64,000 nt of DNA from assembly GCA_026419785.1 (NCBI GenBank), contig JAODTK010000743.1:130001-194000 (forward strand), read 5' to 3'. The notes below the pieces were generated by a model. That model ran no database searches. It saw only the letters and a list, made by a program, of their open reading frames with translations, and had not been told where the DNA came from. The translations under genes were made by a program, and so were the position numbers. This DNA comes from Sclerodactyla briareus. Taxonomy: Eukaryota > Echinodermata > Holothuroidea > Dendrochirotida > Sclerodactylidae. This document shows, piece after piece, positions 12,239-22,200 of the stretch; the stretch's first letter is position 1; each line of letters begins with the position of its first letter.

Positions 12239-12257
12239 GGCGGAACACTACAACACT

Positions 12258-12500
12258 GCCAATGCAGACATTGATGTGGGGGTTGGGTGCGCCAGACGCC
12301 ATACAATATCCCCACCCTTTCAGCTAACCTAGGTTAGCTGTAGTAACCATTGGGACAAAGTAGAAAAGGTTCGTGACACTCCCAGCTATCACAAATGACC
12401 CATGACAGCTTTTAAAGTGGAGGGGTTGGGTGCGCCAGACGCCTTACAATATCTTCACCCCTACAGCTATCCTAGGGGAAACTCGTAAGGTAACTAGTTG
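12258..12500 (+). repeat. ~150 bp tandem repeat, outer left arm, second part
   Basis: About one and a half monomers, continuing the array split by the 3.0 kb insertion. Shared blocks are gttgggtgcgccagacgcc, agctaacctaggttagctg and gacactcccagctatcacaaatgaccc. A poly-G run follows at 12,519-12,533. Confidence 0.75.
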
Positions 12501-12559
12501 ATACAGTAATAGTAATAAGGGGGGGGGGGGGGGTTTTGGCGGTCACGTCTAGTGTTTTT

Positions 12560-12740
12560 TTTTTGCGCTTTGCCGGCGAACAGGACTTGATCTTTATCTG
12601 GTTATGGGAGGCTACCTGAGATCCTGGAATCCGACTCAGTGGATTTTGGGCCTGGCTCTTGGGCAAAACCACTTTAATAATTCGCGGCTTGATGGCGTGG
12701 GATTGCCGTTTGGAGTTGAGTCGCGTGGTGTTTGTCAAAA
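12560..12740. repeat. Middle segment of left arm, inverted partner of 19,795-19,975
   Basis: The reverse complement of this segment matches 19,795-19,975 through blocks such as attaaagtggttttgcccaag versus attaaagcgtttttgcccca, and tagcctcccataac. It lies between the 150 bp repeats and the Penelope-like unit on both sides, which fixes the nested order of the arms. Confidence 0.75.
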
Positions 12741-12756
12741 CGTCTTGAACTGAAAT

Positions 12757-13460
12757 GGCTTAACTAAGTCTGACATGTGTCTTTGAGAAAGTCCAACATA
12801 GTAGGTTGCATTCAAGTGTCCATGCGCCTGTTGATCAACGGCGGTCCCTTCGTGATATTGTTAATCAGGCAAAAATAATAGCCGACTGAACAATTTGATC
12901 ACTTGTAGTTGGCTCGGGACTTGTAAGCTGAGTTGGACAGTTAATGCAAAAAACGCTTCAGAGTTGTATCGTTCTTCTGGCAAATATCAATGTATTTGTA
13001 TACAGTGACGCCGATTGAACAATTTGATCATTTTGTGAGGTTTTGGGGGTTTGGTTAAAACGACTGTGGTATGTTCAATGTATGCTCAAATAGTTTGCCA
13101 CTTGACAGTCCGTCAGTGAAAATTGTTAAACGGGCGGGTATATAACCCCTATTTTGAACAATGTTCACCTTGTTTAGCCTTTTTGACTCGGGACTGGTAT
13201 GAGGAGGTATGAAAGCGAGTGAGACGGTAGCGACGCATTTAGGACGCCCGACGAAATATCGTTTCGACGCGACACGGAATCGACACGATATATCGTCACA
13301 ATGATATCGAGCGACATCATTGTAACCCTAGTGTCGAAATATCGCGAGACGACATTCCCGCCAGGCTCCACATGCGTGCCGTGATCCACTGCCCCTCTCT
13401 GGTGGAGTTAGGCATGTTAGGAGCAGTATGTGACGTGAGTGAGCCTTTGTTGGCTTGAGA
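12757..13460. repeat. Left inverted arm of Penelope-like unit 1
   Basis: Begins GGCTTaACtAAGT, mirrored at the right end of the unit near 15,641-15,653. It contains two sub-repeats with the near-palindromic core tgaacaatttgatca (near 12,886 and 13,016), spaced 130 bp apart. An alternating cgatatatcg/tcattgt segment follows at 13,255-13,345. The inner end overlaps the C-terminal side of the reverse-transcriptase reading frame. Confidence 0.75.
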
Positions 13461-13639
13461 CTTTGAACCAGACTATAGTTTCTGCCCTCGGTATTATTTT
13501 GGGGCTTCATCAGTGGTATCGTATGCGGGCCGTGTCTCTGTTTATGGTACAACTTTGAGTATTTTGTTTATAGTGCTGCGATCAACTCATCGAGAAGAGT
13601 ATCGTCTTCGCTTTCTGTTTGTTCGTGTGCATGCCCGTG

Positions 13640-14740
13640 TGGAAATCAGGATTTAACTACTAAATCTCTGAGATTTTGTGCCCTTTTGTAGGCAATTATG
13701 GGGCTTTGGGGAAACAGTTGCGAAAGTTCTGGGTGACCGTTTATCAAGTGCCAATGCTCAGTTAAGGCCTCTTTTAGGTCCCTGGTTTTGACATGGGGGG
13801 TGTATGTTAGTTTGAACACCAGTGGTGGTTCTGATTTGCGTGCCGGGCGTCGCATATTTGTCGCGGTCCTCAAGCTTGATAGCATTGGACACGGATACCA
13901 CCTCTCCTTTCGTGTAGTTACGGAGCAAAAGTTTTTCTGTGAAAATTGTTTTTTTCTCGATGAAGTCAGCGCTGTCTGCCTCATTGTTGCATAGGCGTGC
14001 ATACCTTAGGACTTCCCCTTTGATAAAGCCATTGAAAGTTTGTGCATAACAGTGTCGCAGATCTCAGGGGGACGCTTGACTGCCATTGCGCAACCATTTT
14101 TTTGTCTATAAAATTGGGCGTTGAATTCAAAGCAGTTGCGTGAAAGTATAAGATCAATGAGTTTGCGCATTGATATGGACGATATTTTCGGTATATTGTA
14201 ATAGTCCTCAGGTGCGTATGCAACCTGGCATGCGTCGAGAGCCTCATCCTGCGGCGTGTTGGTGTACATTGATATGACATCCAGAGTAGCGATAAATTAG
14301 CTGGTAATATCAACCCCTGCAGTAGTGTAAGGCTGTGATTTGTGTCTTTCACATAGTTTCTTGCCTTGCTACTATTGGAAGGAGGAAATAATCCACAAAG
14401 GCTGAGATTGGCTCTGTTGGGGACCCGTTACCGCCTATGATAGGTCTGCCTGCAAAATTTGAGTTTGCTGGAGGTGCTTTGTGCACCTTAGGCAAGACGT
14501 ATATCATGGGCGTGCGGGTCTTACGGTTGTGTGGATTTTGGTAGTTGAATGTCTCTTCGTCTATTTCTTTCTCCTGCAAGGGCGTTAGGTCGTCGGCGTG
14601 GCTCCGGATTTTCTGGTACGAGGCGTTGGATACGGCCTAGGACTTCTTTGGTGAGTCTCAAGCCAGCAAAGGTTCTTAAACGTCACATACTGCTCCCAGC
14701 ATGCTTAATTCGTCCTAGGGAGGGGCAGTGGGACACGGTA
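13640..14740 (-). pseudogene. Penelope-like element reverse transcriptase, unit 1 (internally deleted)
   Basis: The reverse-strand frames spell typical Penelope-like (PLE) blocks. MIYVLPKVHKAPP and GRPIIGGNGSPTEP lie near 14,435-14,500. The motif A region YTNTPQDEALDAC lies near 14,230-14,266. The motif B region NGCAM...PPEICDTVMHKL lies near 14,040-14,095. The post-palm block KGEVLRYARLCNNEAD lies near 13,970-14,030. HWHLINGHPELSQLFPQSPI and KRAQNLRDLVVKS lie at 13,646-13,760. The stretch that should hold catalytic motif C (xxDD) between motif B and KGEVLRY is absent. Compared with unit 2, 1.13 kb encoding the N-terminal domain is also deleted at about 14,570. No GIY-YIG endonuclease follows. 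Several frameshifts are present. Confidence 0.8.
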
Positions 14741-15653
14741 CGCACTCGTGGCTTGCCGGCAGATACCGTCTCGCGATATATCGATAGTGTGGTTGCATTG
14801 ATATCATTGTGACGATATACCGTATCGATATCAAATCGCATTGGGACGGTATTTCGCCGCAACGTCATGGAAGCGTCACCGTCGTTTTACTAGCTGGTCA
14901 TAACTCCTCATGCCAGTCCCCAGCCACACAAAGGCTACACACATGAACAACTTGTTCAAATCGATGGTTATTAACCTGCCCGATTAACAATTTCACTGAA
15001 AGGGACTGTGACTAATTGACAGGACATGAGCATCTCATGAAATACCATAGTCTTTTCAACCCAGCGTTTAAAGTTCTAGCCTGAATTATGGCATCCCAAG
15101 GTGGTCAAATTGTTCAGTCGGCAAATATGCATCTATATTTGTCCGATTAACGATACCACTCCTAAACCTTTACACACTCCTGCTCAACTCATCGTGATAA
15201 GTCCAGTGCTAATAAAAAGCTTACAAAGTGATCAAATTGTTCAATCAGCTATATAGTATTTCCATGATTAACAATATCACGGACGGACTATTGCTATTGA
15301 CAAGGCGCATGGGCGTTTCTTGAACTCACCAAAGTCGGTTCTATCCATCGTTAAAAGTTTCAACCTAGAATGTAGTTTCCGAAGTGGTCAAATTGTTCAG
15401 TCGGCATTTATAAACACTTTTTGCCAGACTAACGATACCACTCACGAACTTTTAAAACATGCCTGCTCAACTTGACTCACTTGACCTGGGCTAAAAAAGC
15501 TCACAGTGATCAAATTGTTCAATCGGCTATGCATAATTTCAGCATGATTGACAATATCACAGACGGGTCATGGCTAATTGACAGGCGCATGGCACTCATG
15601 AACACAACACGTGTTAGACTTACTAAAGTCATCTATCCAACTTAGTCAAGCCA
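14640..15653. repeat. Right inverted arm of Penelope-like unit 1
   Basis: Reverse-complement partner of 12,757-13,460, longer and with more sub-repeats. Cores of the form tgatcaaattgttcaatcgg start near 15,101, 15,228, 15,384 and 15,506, so they alternate at roughly 125 and 155 bp. Each is followed by a gattaacaatatcac-type block. The arm ends acttagtcaagcc at 15,653. Confidence 0.75.
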
Positions 15654-15669
15654 ATTGACTAACTGAAAT

Positions 15670-16390
15670 GGCTTAACCAAGTCCGACATGTGTCTTTGAG
15701 TAGTCTAACACATAGAGTTTGGCATTCAGTGTCCCTGCGACTGTTGACAACGGCGGTCCTTCGTGAGATTGTTAATCAGGCAAAATAATAGCCGACTGAA
15801 CAATTTGATCACTTGTAGTTGGCTCGGGACTTGTAAGCTGAGTTGGACAGTTAATGCAAAAAACGCTTCAGAGTTGTATCGTTCTTCTGGCAAATATCAA
15901 TGTATTTGTATACAGTGACGCCGATTGAACAATTTGATCATTTGTGAGGTTTTGGGGGTTTGGTTTAAAACGACTGTGGTATGTTCAATGTATGCTCAAA
16001 TCGTTTGCCACTTGACAGTCCGTCAGTGAAATTGTTAATCGGGCGGTATATAACCCCTATTTTGAACAATGTTCACCTTTTTTAGTCTGTTTTTTGACTC
16101 GGGACTGGATACTGAGGAGGTAGGTGAAAGCGAGTTGAGACGGTACGAACGCATTTAGGAACGCCCGACGCAGATATCGTTTCGACGGCGATACCCACGG
16201 AATCGAACACGATATATCGTCACAAATATATCGAGCGACATCATTGTAACCCTAGTGTCGAAATATCGCGAGAACAAACATTCCCTCCCAGGCTCCACAT
16301 GCGTGCCCGTTATCCACTGCCCCTCTCTGGTGGAGTTAGACATGTTAGGAGCAGTATGTGACGTGAGTGAGCCTTTGTTGGCCTTGAGAC
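15670..16390. repeat. Left inverted arm of Penelope-like unit 2
   Basis: Direct copy of 12,757-13,460 with small indels. Long identical runs, such as aatgcaaaaaacgcttcag and the 130 bp spaced tgaacaatttgatca cores, show that the two units arose by recent tandem duplication. Confidence 0.8.
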
Positions 16391-16599
16391 TTTGAACCAG
16401 ACTATAGTTTCTGCCGTCAGTATTATTTTGGGGCTTCACAGTGGTATCGTATTGCGGCCGTGTCTCTGTTTATGGTACAACTTTTGAGTCATTTTGTTTT
16501 AAAGTGCTGCGATCAACTCATCGAGAGGAGTATCGTCTTCGCTTTCTGTTTTGGTTCTGTGGCCATGCCAGTGTGGAAATCAGTGATTTAACTACTAAA

Positions 16600-18790
16600 T
16601 TATCTTTGAGATTTTGTGCCCTTTTTTAGGCAATTATGGGGCTTTTGGGGAAACAGTTGCGAAAGTTCTGGGTGACCGTTATCAAGTGCCAATGCTCAGT
16701 TAAGGCCTCTTTTAGGTCCCTGGTTTTGACATGGGGGGTGTATTGTTAGTTTGAACACCATGTGTTTCGTGAATTTTGCGTTCCGGTCGTCGCATCATTT
16801 GTTCGCGGTCCTCATGCTTGAGGGCATTGGACTCGGATACCACCTCTCCTTTCTTGTAGTTACGGAGCAAAAGTTTTTCTGTGAAATGGTTTTTTCTCGA
16901 TGAAGTCAGCGCTGTCTGCCTCATTGTTGCATAGGCGGGCATACCTTAGGACTTCCCCGTTGATAACATTATTAAAGCCATTGAAAGTTTGTGCAAACGT
17001 TTGTCGCAGATCTTCAGGGGACGCTGGAATGCCATTGCCGCAACCATTTTTTTGGCTATTAAAATTGGGCGTTGAATTCAAAAGCAGTTGCGCGAAAGTA
17101 TAAGATCAATGAGTGTGCGCATTGATATGGACGATATTTCGGAGTTTATATTGTCATAGTCCTCAGGTGCGTATGCAAACCTGGCATGTGGCGAGAGCCT
17201 CATCATGTAGCGTGTTGGTGTACATTGATAGGACATCCAGAGTAGCGATAAAGTTTAGAATGGTAATATCAACCCCTGCAGTAGTGTAAGGATGTGATTG
17301 GTGTGGTCGTTCACATAGTTCTTTGCCTTGCTACTATTGGGAGGAGGAAATAATTCACAAAGGCTGAGATTGGCTCTGTTGGGGACCCGACCGGATATTG
17401 TAGGTCGGCCTGCAAATTTGGAGTTTGATGGAGGTGCTTGTGCACCTTAGGCAAGACGTATATCATGGGCGTGCGGTCTTACCGTGTGTGTGTATTTTGG
17501 TTAGTTGAATGTCTCTTCGTCTATTTCTTTGTTGGAGGGCATGTTGAAAGCGGTTTGGAACAACCGTCGGTGGTGGCTTCGGTTAGGTCGCTCGGTAACC
17601 GTTAGTGATGACCGCCTTTCGATGACGTTCGAATCTCAGTTTGATAATCGGACGCGATTGAGTATGGCTATGCCTCTTCCTTTGTAGAAGGCTTTACCAC
17701 AAGGGAGTAATCGTTCCTAATTGTATTTAGGGCCATGCGTTCTGCTTTCGTGGATTGTTGCGGCATTCTCATAAAGAATGACTAGCAACTCAACTTTGCT
17801 TGCCTCAGGTTATTCTCCAAACGTGCTGGTTTAAGGTCTCTTGAGGGACCATGTGGAAGCATGCGGAATATTTGTGTTCGTTTCTATGTATGACTAAACG
17901 AGGGCCATTGTTCTGTTGAGTTCCTTTAGGAGAGGAGAAAATGCGTACGCTTCGGTTTATCTGGGTCATGATGACGAACCCCACCTAGGGCGATAACACT
18001 AATATTGTATATAGAGGGCTGTCTGCTAGGTTTCTGAGTTTATTTGCCTCATTTTGATGGTTTGGCGGTGGCTACGTGTAGCCCGCGTACTGACGGGGTT
18101 GATAACGATTCGGTTATATTTAATAGTAACTTTACCCGCTCTGTAATTTTCGTTTTTTTTTGTTAGACGGGGTAGTGTTCTTACCTCATGACAGTAAAAG
18201 AAATGTTGACACGGACATAGGCTTGTTGAGAGAGATTGCGCTGATGCCCAACCCTTTCTGGTGCTAAAAAAGAAGCAGTTTGATCACAGAACAAAAGGTC
18301 TGGCGCATCTGGCATTGGATGGTCCGCAGCAAGCTTCTTAGCAGGACGGCTGGATTCGACGTTGTCCTGTAGGACTAGTATTCCTGTTGAGCCCTGTGTA
18401 TTTTTCTTGGAAGCGGCTTTGTACCAGCTTCGCCCCCACCCACTGCTGCACGACCGGAGGGATCTTCGCGCCAGGTTGTGACGCGAGGTTCTGCCCGACG
18501 GAGTGACGAGTCCCCAGACTCTAGTCAGTCCACTCAGTACAACGTTTTGCACACCTGGGAGTGTTGGATAACTCTTGTTTACCCGGAGGTAGTTAGGGGT
18601 GTATCCTTCCGAGTTCTGTCGGTCGAGTTTCTCAAGCTCCGTTTTAAGACGAAGAATCTTCTCCTGCAAGGGCGTTAGGTCGTCAGGGCGTGGCTCCGGA
18701 TTTTCTGGTAGCGGCGTGGATACGGGACTAGGACTTCTTTGGTGAGTCTCAAGCCAGCAAAGGTTCTTAAACGTCACATACTGCTCGCAG
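16600..18790 (-). pseudogene. Penelope-like element reverse transcriptase, unit 2 (longer copy, RT motif C missing)
   Basis: The N-terminal domain is open for 198 codons at 18,181-18,777. It starts MTFKNLCWLETHQ and includes the coiled-coil-like LQEKILRLKTELEKL and NYLRVNKSYPTLPGV. The pre-RT block NTIRNDYSLVVKPSTKEEA lies near 17,660-17,720. LPKVHK lies near 17,445, the YTN motif A region near 17,215, GEVLRYARLCNNEAD near 16,910-16,950, and HWHL...FP near 16,640-16,700. As in unit 1, motif B runs straight into the KGEVLRY block near 17,000, so the region expected to hold catalytic motif C is missing. No GIY-YIG endonuclease is seen. Frameshifts occur, some perhaps from consensus error. Confidence 0.8.
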
Positions 18791-19775
18791 CATGCTCAAT
18801 TCGTCAAGGGAGGGGCAGTGGGACACAATACGCACTCGTGGCTTGCGGCAGATACCGTCTCGCGATATATCGATAGTGTGGTTGCATTGATGACATTGTG
18901 ACGATATACCGTATCGATATAAATTCGCATTGACGGTATTTCCGCAGCAACGTCATGGAAGCATCACCGTCTTTCACTAGCTGGTCATAACTCCTCATGC
19001 CAGTCCCCAGCCTTACAAAGGGATACACACATGAACAACTTGTTCAAATCGATGGTTATAACCTGCCCGATTAAACAATTTCACTGAAGGGACGTCCTAA
19101 TTGACAGACATGAGCATCTATGAACATACCATAGTCTTTTCAACCCAGCGTTTAAAGTTCTGCCTGAATTATGGTCATCCCAGGTGGTCAAATTGTTCAG
19201 TCGGCAAATATGCCATATCTATTTGTCCGATTAACGGGATACACTCCTAAACCTTTAAACAACCCCTGCTCAACTCAGCGTGGTAAGTCCTGTGCTAATA
19301 AATTCTTACAAAGTGATCAAATTGTTCAATCAGCTAATAGTATTTCAGCCATGATTAACAATATCACGGACGGACTATTGATAATGACAAGGCCGCATGG
19401 GCGTTTTTCCTTGAACTCACCAAAGTCGGTTCTATCCATCGTTAAAAGTTTCAACCTAGAAGGTAGTTCCGAAGTGTAGTCGGGTCAAATGTTCAGTCGG
19501 CATATAAACACTTTTTGCCAGACTAACGATACCACTCACGACCTTTTAAACATGCCTCTTCTTGGACGGAGATGGCCAGCCGCTGGCTCAACTTGATACT
19601 CACTTGACCTGAGGCTAAAAAGCTCACAGTGATCAAATTGTTCAATCCGGTATGAATAATGTCCAGCATTGATTGACAATATCACAGACGGGTCATGGCA
19701 TTGACAGGAGAATGGGCACTCATGAACACAACAGTGTTAGACTTACTAAAGTCATCTATCCAACTTAGTCAAGCC
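18725..19775. repeat. Right inverted arm of Penelope-like unit 2
   Basis: Direct copy of 14,640-15,653 and inverse of 15,670-16,390. It carries the same ladder of tcaaattgttca cores (near 19,190, 19,316, 19,485 in degraded form, and 19,631). A 29 bp insertion near 19,558 is absent from unit 1. The arm ends acttagtcaagcc at 19,775. Confidence 0.8.
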
Positions 19776-19794
19776 AATTGGGACATTGTTCAAT

Positions 19795-19975
19795 TTGTTG
19801 TGACGAACAAACACCAATGCAACTCAAAACGACAACTCAGCACTAAGCCACGAAATATTAAAGCGTTTTTGCCCCAAGTCCAGGCCCAAAAGCCGTGAGT
19901 GCGGTCTCGGGATTTCCAGGAATCTCAGTTAGCCTCCCATAACAATCAAATCTTGTTCGCCAGCACAGCGCACAC
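19795..19975. repeat. Middle segment of right arm, inverted partner of 12,560-12,740
   Basis: Matches the reverse complement of 12,560-12,740 nearly throughout. The short open frame across it is an artefact of the repeat. Confidence 0.75.
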
Positions 19976-20505
19976 GAGTATGGTGAACGGTCAAACCCCA
20001 CTTACTAAAGGATTCCCACTTTGTGCAATCATGGAAGTGCTTCCAGCGTAGCAAAATAGTCGTGGTTGTATGGTTGGCACATCTTCCACTTGAAACGATC
20101 TGAATGCGATTAGTCACGATAATATGACAAAAGTAAACACTTTATATCCTTTTCAACTGGTAAGCTTCATGGCTGTTGCCAGGTGTCCGTAATATACGGC
20201 GCCAACTATTCTTATAATTTCCACAGCTGCCTTATTTGGAAATCCTCTCTATAAAATGTGGTGAACACTTCTTCCTGCAATTGTGCGGTTTGTCAGTGGC
20301 AAAACTGGGTGACATGAGATGACACAAGGTCAGTTTTGTCCAATCCAACACTCAAATTGATTTTAGTAGTTATACATATCAGTTAATCTGACCGGATGTA
20401 ATGCCGTTTGAACCCATAAAATTTCTTTCTGTCCTGTTTGATGGTTTTCTATCATGCGTGGGATTTCAGCTAGTGGCATTAAATAAAACTCTATTGAACA
20501 ATCGA
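19976..20505. other. Right-arm-only segment of the composite element
   Basis: About 0.5 kb with no counterpart on the left arm, where the 150 bp repeat is followed within ~60 bp by the 12,560 segment. It is either an insertion here or a deletion on the left. No gene or terminal repeat was recognised. Confidence 0.5.
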
Positions 20506-21300
20506 GATCTCCAGTTGGTTACCTACGAGCTACATATACTAGGTTTAGCACGCCATGGGTTTGAGAGGATATTGTATGGCGTCTGACAAAAAAACATTCC
20601 TGACCCACCCACTTAAAATGTCTGTAATTGGATCACTTGTGATAGCTGGAAGGTCACGAACATGTTCAACTTTGTTACAGCTGGTTACCTTACAGCTAAC
20701 CTAGGTTAGATTGGGGGTGGGGTGTATTGTATGGCGCGTATGGCGCATCCCAAACCCACAACTTGAAGTGTCGTCATGGTCATTTGTGATAGCTGGGAGT
20801 GTAACACGAACATTTCTACTTTTGTTTCCAATGGTACCTCACGAGATAACCTAGGTTAACTGTAGGGGTGGTGGGATTGAAATGGCGTCTGGGCACCCCA
20901 AACCACCACTTAATATGTCTGGCATTGGTCATTTCTCATAGATGGGGAGCGCGGCGCGAACATTTTCAACTTTGTTTCCAATGTTACCTTACGAGCTAAC
21001 TAGGTTAAGATGTAGGGGTGGGGGTATTGGATGGCGTCTGGCGAACCCAACCCACCACTTAAAAGGCTCTGTCATGGGTAGTTTGTGATAGCTGGGAGTG
21101 TAAACGAACAGTTCTACTTTGTTTCAACTGGTTACCTAGAGATAAGCTAGCCTCTTTTTGGGCCCCAAAAAAGTTTTGAATTGGGTCTGGCGGGCCAACC
21201 CCACCACTACAAAGTCTGTCCGGGTCATCCATGTTTAAACGAGATAATGCTGGATTTTGCCGTAGGATTTCCCGCGGGTACAGCGGGAGCTAAGCTAGGC
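20505..21300 (-). repeat. ~150 bp tandem repeat, outer right arm
   Basis: About five monomers in the opposite orientation to 8,800-9,254 and 12,258-12,500. The landmark 'tgtctg(t)...catttgtgatagctgggagtg' recurs near 20,619, 20,768, 20,918, 21,068 and 21,211, a spacing of about 143-150 bp. Each monomer includes the palindrome ctaacctaggttag or a degraded form. Confidence 0.8.
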
Positions 21301-21539
21301 TCTTAATTTTTGGCCGTTGTTATGGCCCTCAACACCCAACCCCAACAGAAGGTGCGTGCCAGACGAACATTTTCCGTGCAAAGGGCCATAGCGTTTGCCA
21401 CTGCTGTATGGATCAACAATTGGTACCCCCAGCTAGGCTGACCCCCTTGGGCTCCCGGTCTATACCGTTGCCAGTGCGTGGGTTTCTTATATAGCTCGCT
21501 CTCACAACAACGGTACACACAACGACTGTTGTCGGCCAA

Positions 21540-22200
21540 TGCACTGAGCGCGGCAGATTTGAACAGCAGTAATTAAATGTTCAGCCGGTCTGCAGTGCGT
21601 GTGTGTGATACACACTAGGCATCTTGGTTGTGTTGTGAAGGGCGTAGCGAAGGTTGTATTTTACAGATCTTAGCAAACCCTTATGTATCGAACTCGTGAA
21701 GACATGAAGCCTATCAAGAAGGGTAAGCTAATATGAACCCAGAGGTGAAGTTCTACTTGTTAATACAGTTGTTCTACGCAGGAATAGCGAAAAGTATCTG
21801 TCTGGGTTCTGTTTTTTTTTCCTTAAACACGGGCAAGACCGTTATCAGAAACGTCTGGCCGTCATTCTATCAGCATGACGTGTTTACTTCATTTGCATAC
21901 GGATTCTCCTGTTCGTATCGAACACTGTAAGTTTATGGGGAAGACCCCAGGGGACACGGTGAAGTGATGTACTGAAATGGGCGTCGGCGGAAGAGTACAG
22001 GCAAGTGGTGCGGTTCTGCACAGTACGGATGTGACAAGTCAGGACTGATCAGTAATGATATCTGACCTGGGAAGCACTATATAAGAACGAATATCATTAT
22101 TTAAAATCGAGCAGTAGAGACCTTGCGACAGCTCGAGGACGGCCTGTCAGCCAAGATCATCTCTGGACGTATGGCAGAGTCCACAAAAGCCTTCCTTTTT
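21540..22200. other. Non-repeat stretch between the composite element and the copy A duplication
   Basis: The only coding hint is a plus-strand frame, 21,733-21,928. It starts MNPEVKFYLLIQLFYAG, contains a mildly hydrophobic N-terminus, and ends at a strong donor-like ACT|GTAAGT at about 21,928. It has no recognised domain and no partner exon in view. Nothing else was recognised. Confidence 0.3.

Larger units (their letters stand above)
9255..12257. mobile_element. hAT-like DNA transposon insertion, 3.0 kb, apparently non-autonomous
   Basis: The left end reads AGTGTTGTTGTCGAGACC. The right end, reverse-complemented, reads AGTGTTGTAGTGTTCCGCC, giving short inverted ends of the CAGTGTTG type typical of hAT elements. 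GAGACC-rich minisatellites lie just inside both ends. The insertion splits one ~150 bp monomer of the host element. The flanks show an imperfect ~8 bp duplication of 'ccaatgaca' (left ccatgagg, right ccaatgca), and the monomer is restored if the element is removed. The interior (9,450-12,090) has poly-C runs, an 18-base poly-A near 10,873, and no transposase-like frame on either strand. Confidence 0.65.
8672..21530. mobile_element. Large composite inverted-repeat (foldback-like) element with Penelope-like core
   Basis: Left and right flanks match as reverse complements in nested order. (1) GGAGCCCAAGGGGGTCAGCC near 8,730 pairs with the complement near 21,440. (2) ~150 bp tandem repeats at 8,800-9,254 plus 12,258-12,500 pair with 20,590-21,290. 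(3) 12,560-12,740 pairs with 19,795-19,975. (4) The core is two Penelope-like units, 12,757-15,653 and 15,670-19,775. A 3.0 kb hAT-like element (9,255-12,257) interrupts the left arm. The right arm has ~0.5 kb (about 19,985-20,505) with no partner on the left. Without the insertion the element is about 9.9 kb. Exact outer ends and target duplication could not be fixed. Confidence 0.7.

Noticed and set aside
12757-16390. Direct repeat 12.76-13.46 / 15.67-16.39 kb as long terminal repeats of an LTR retrotransposon
   Set aside because: The enclosed RT has Penelope-like motifs, there is no primer-binding site or integrase, and each unit is bounded by inverted arms. The direct match comes from tandem duplication.
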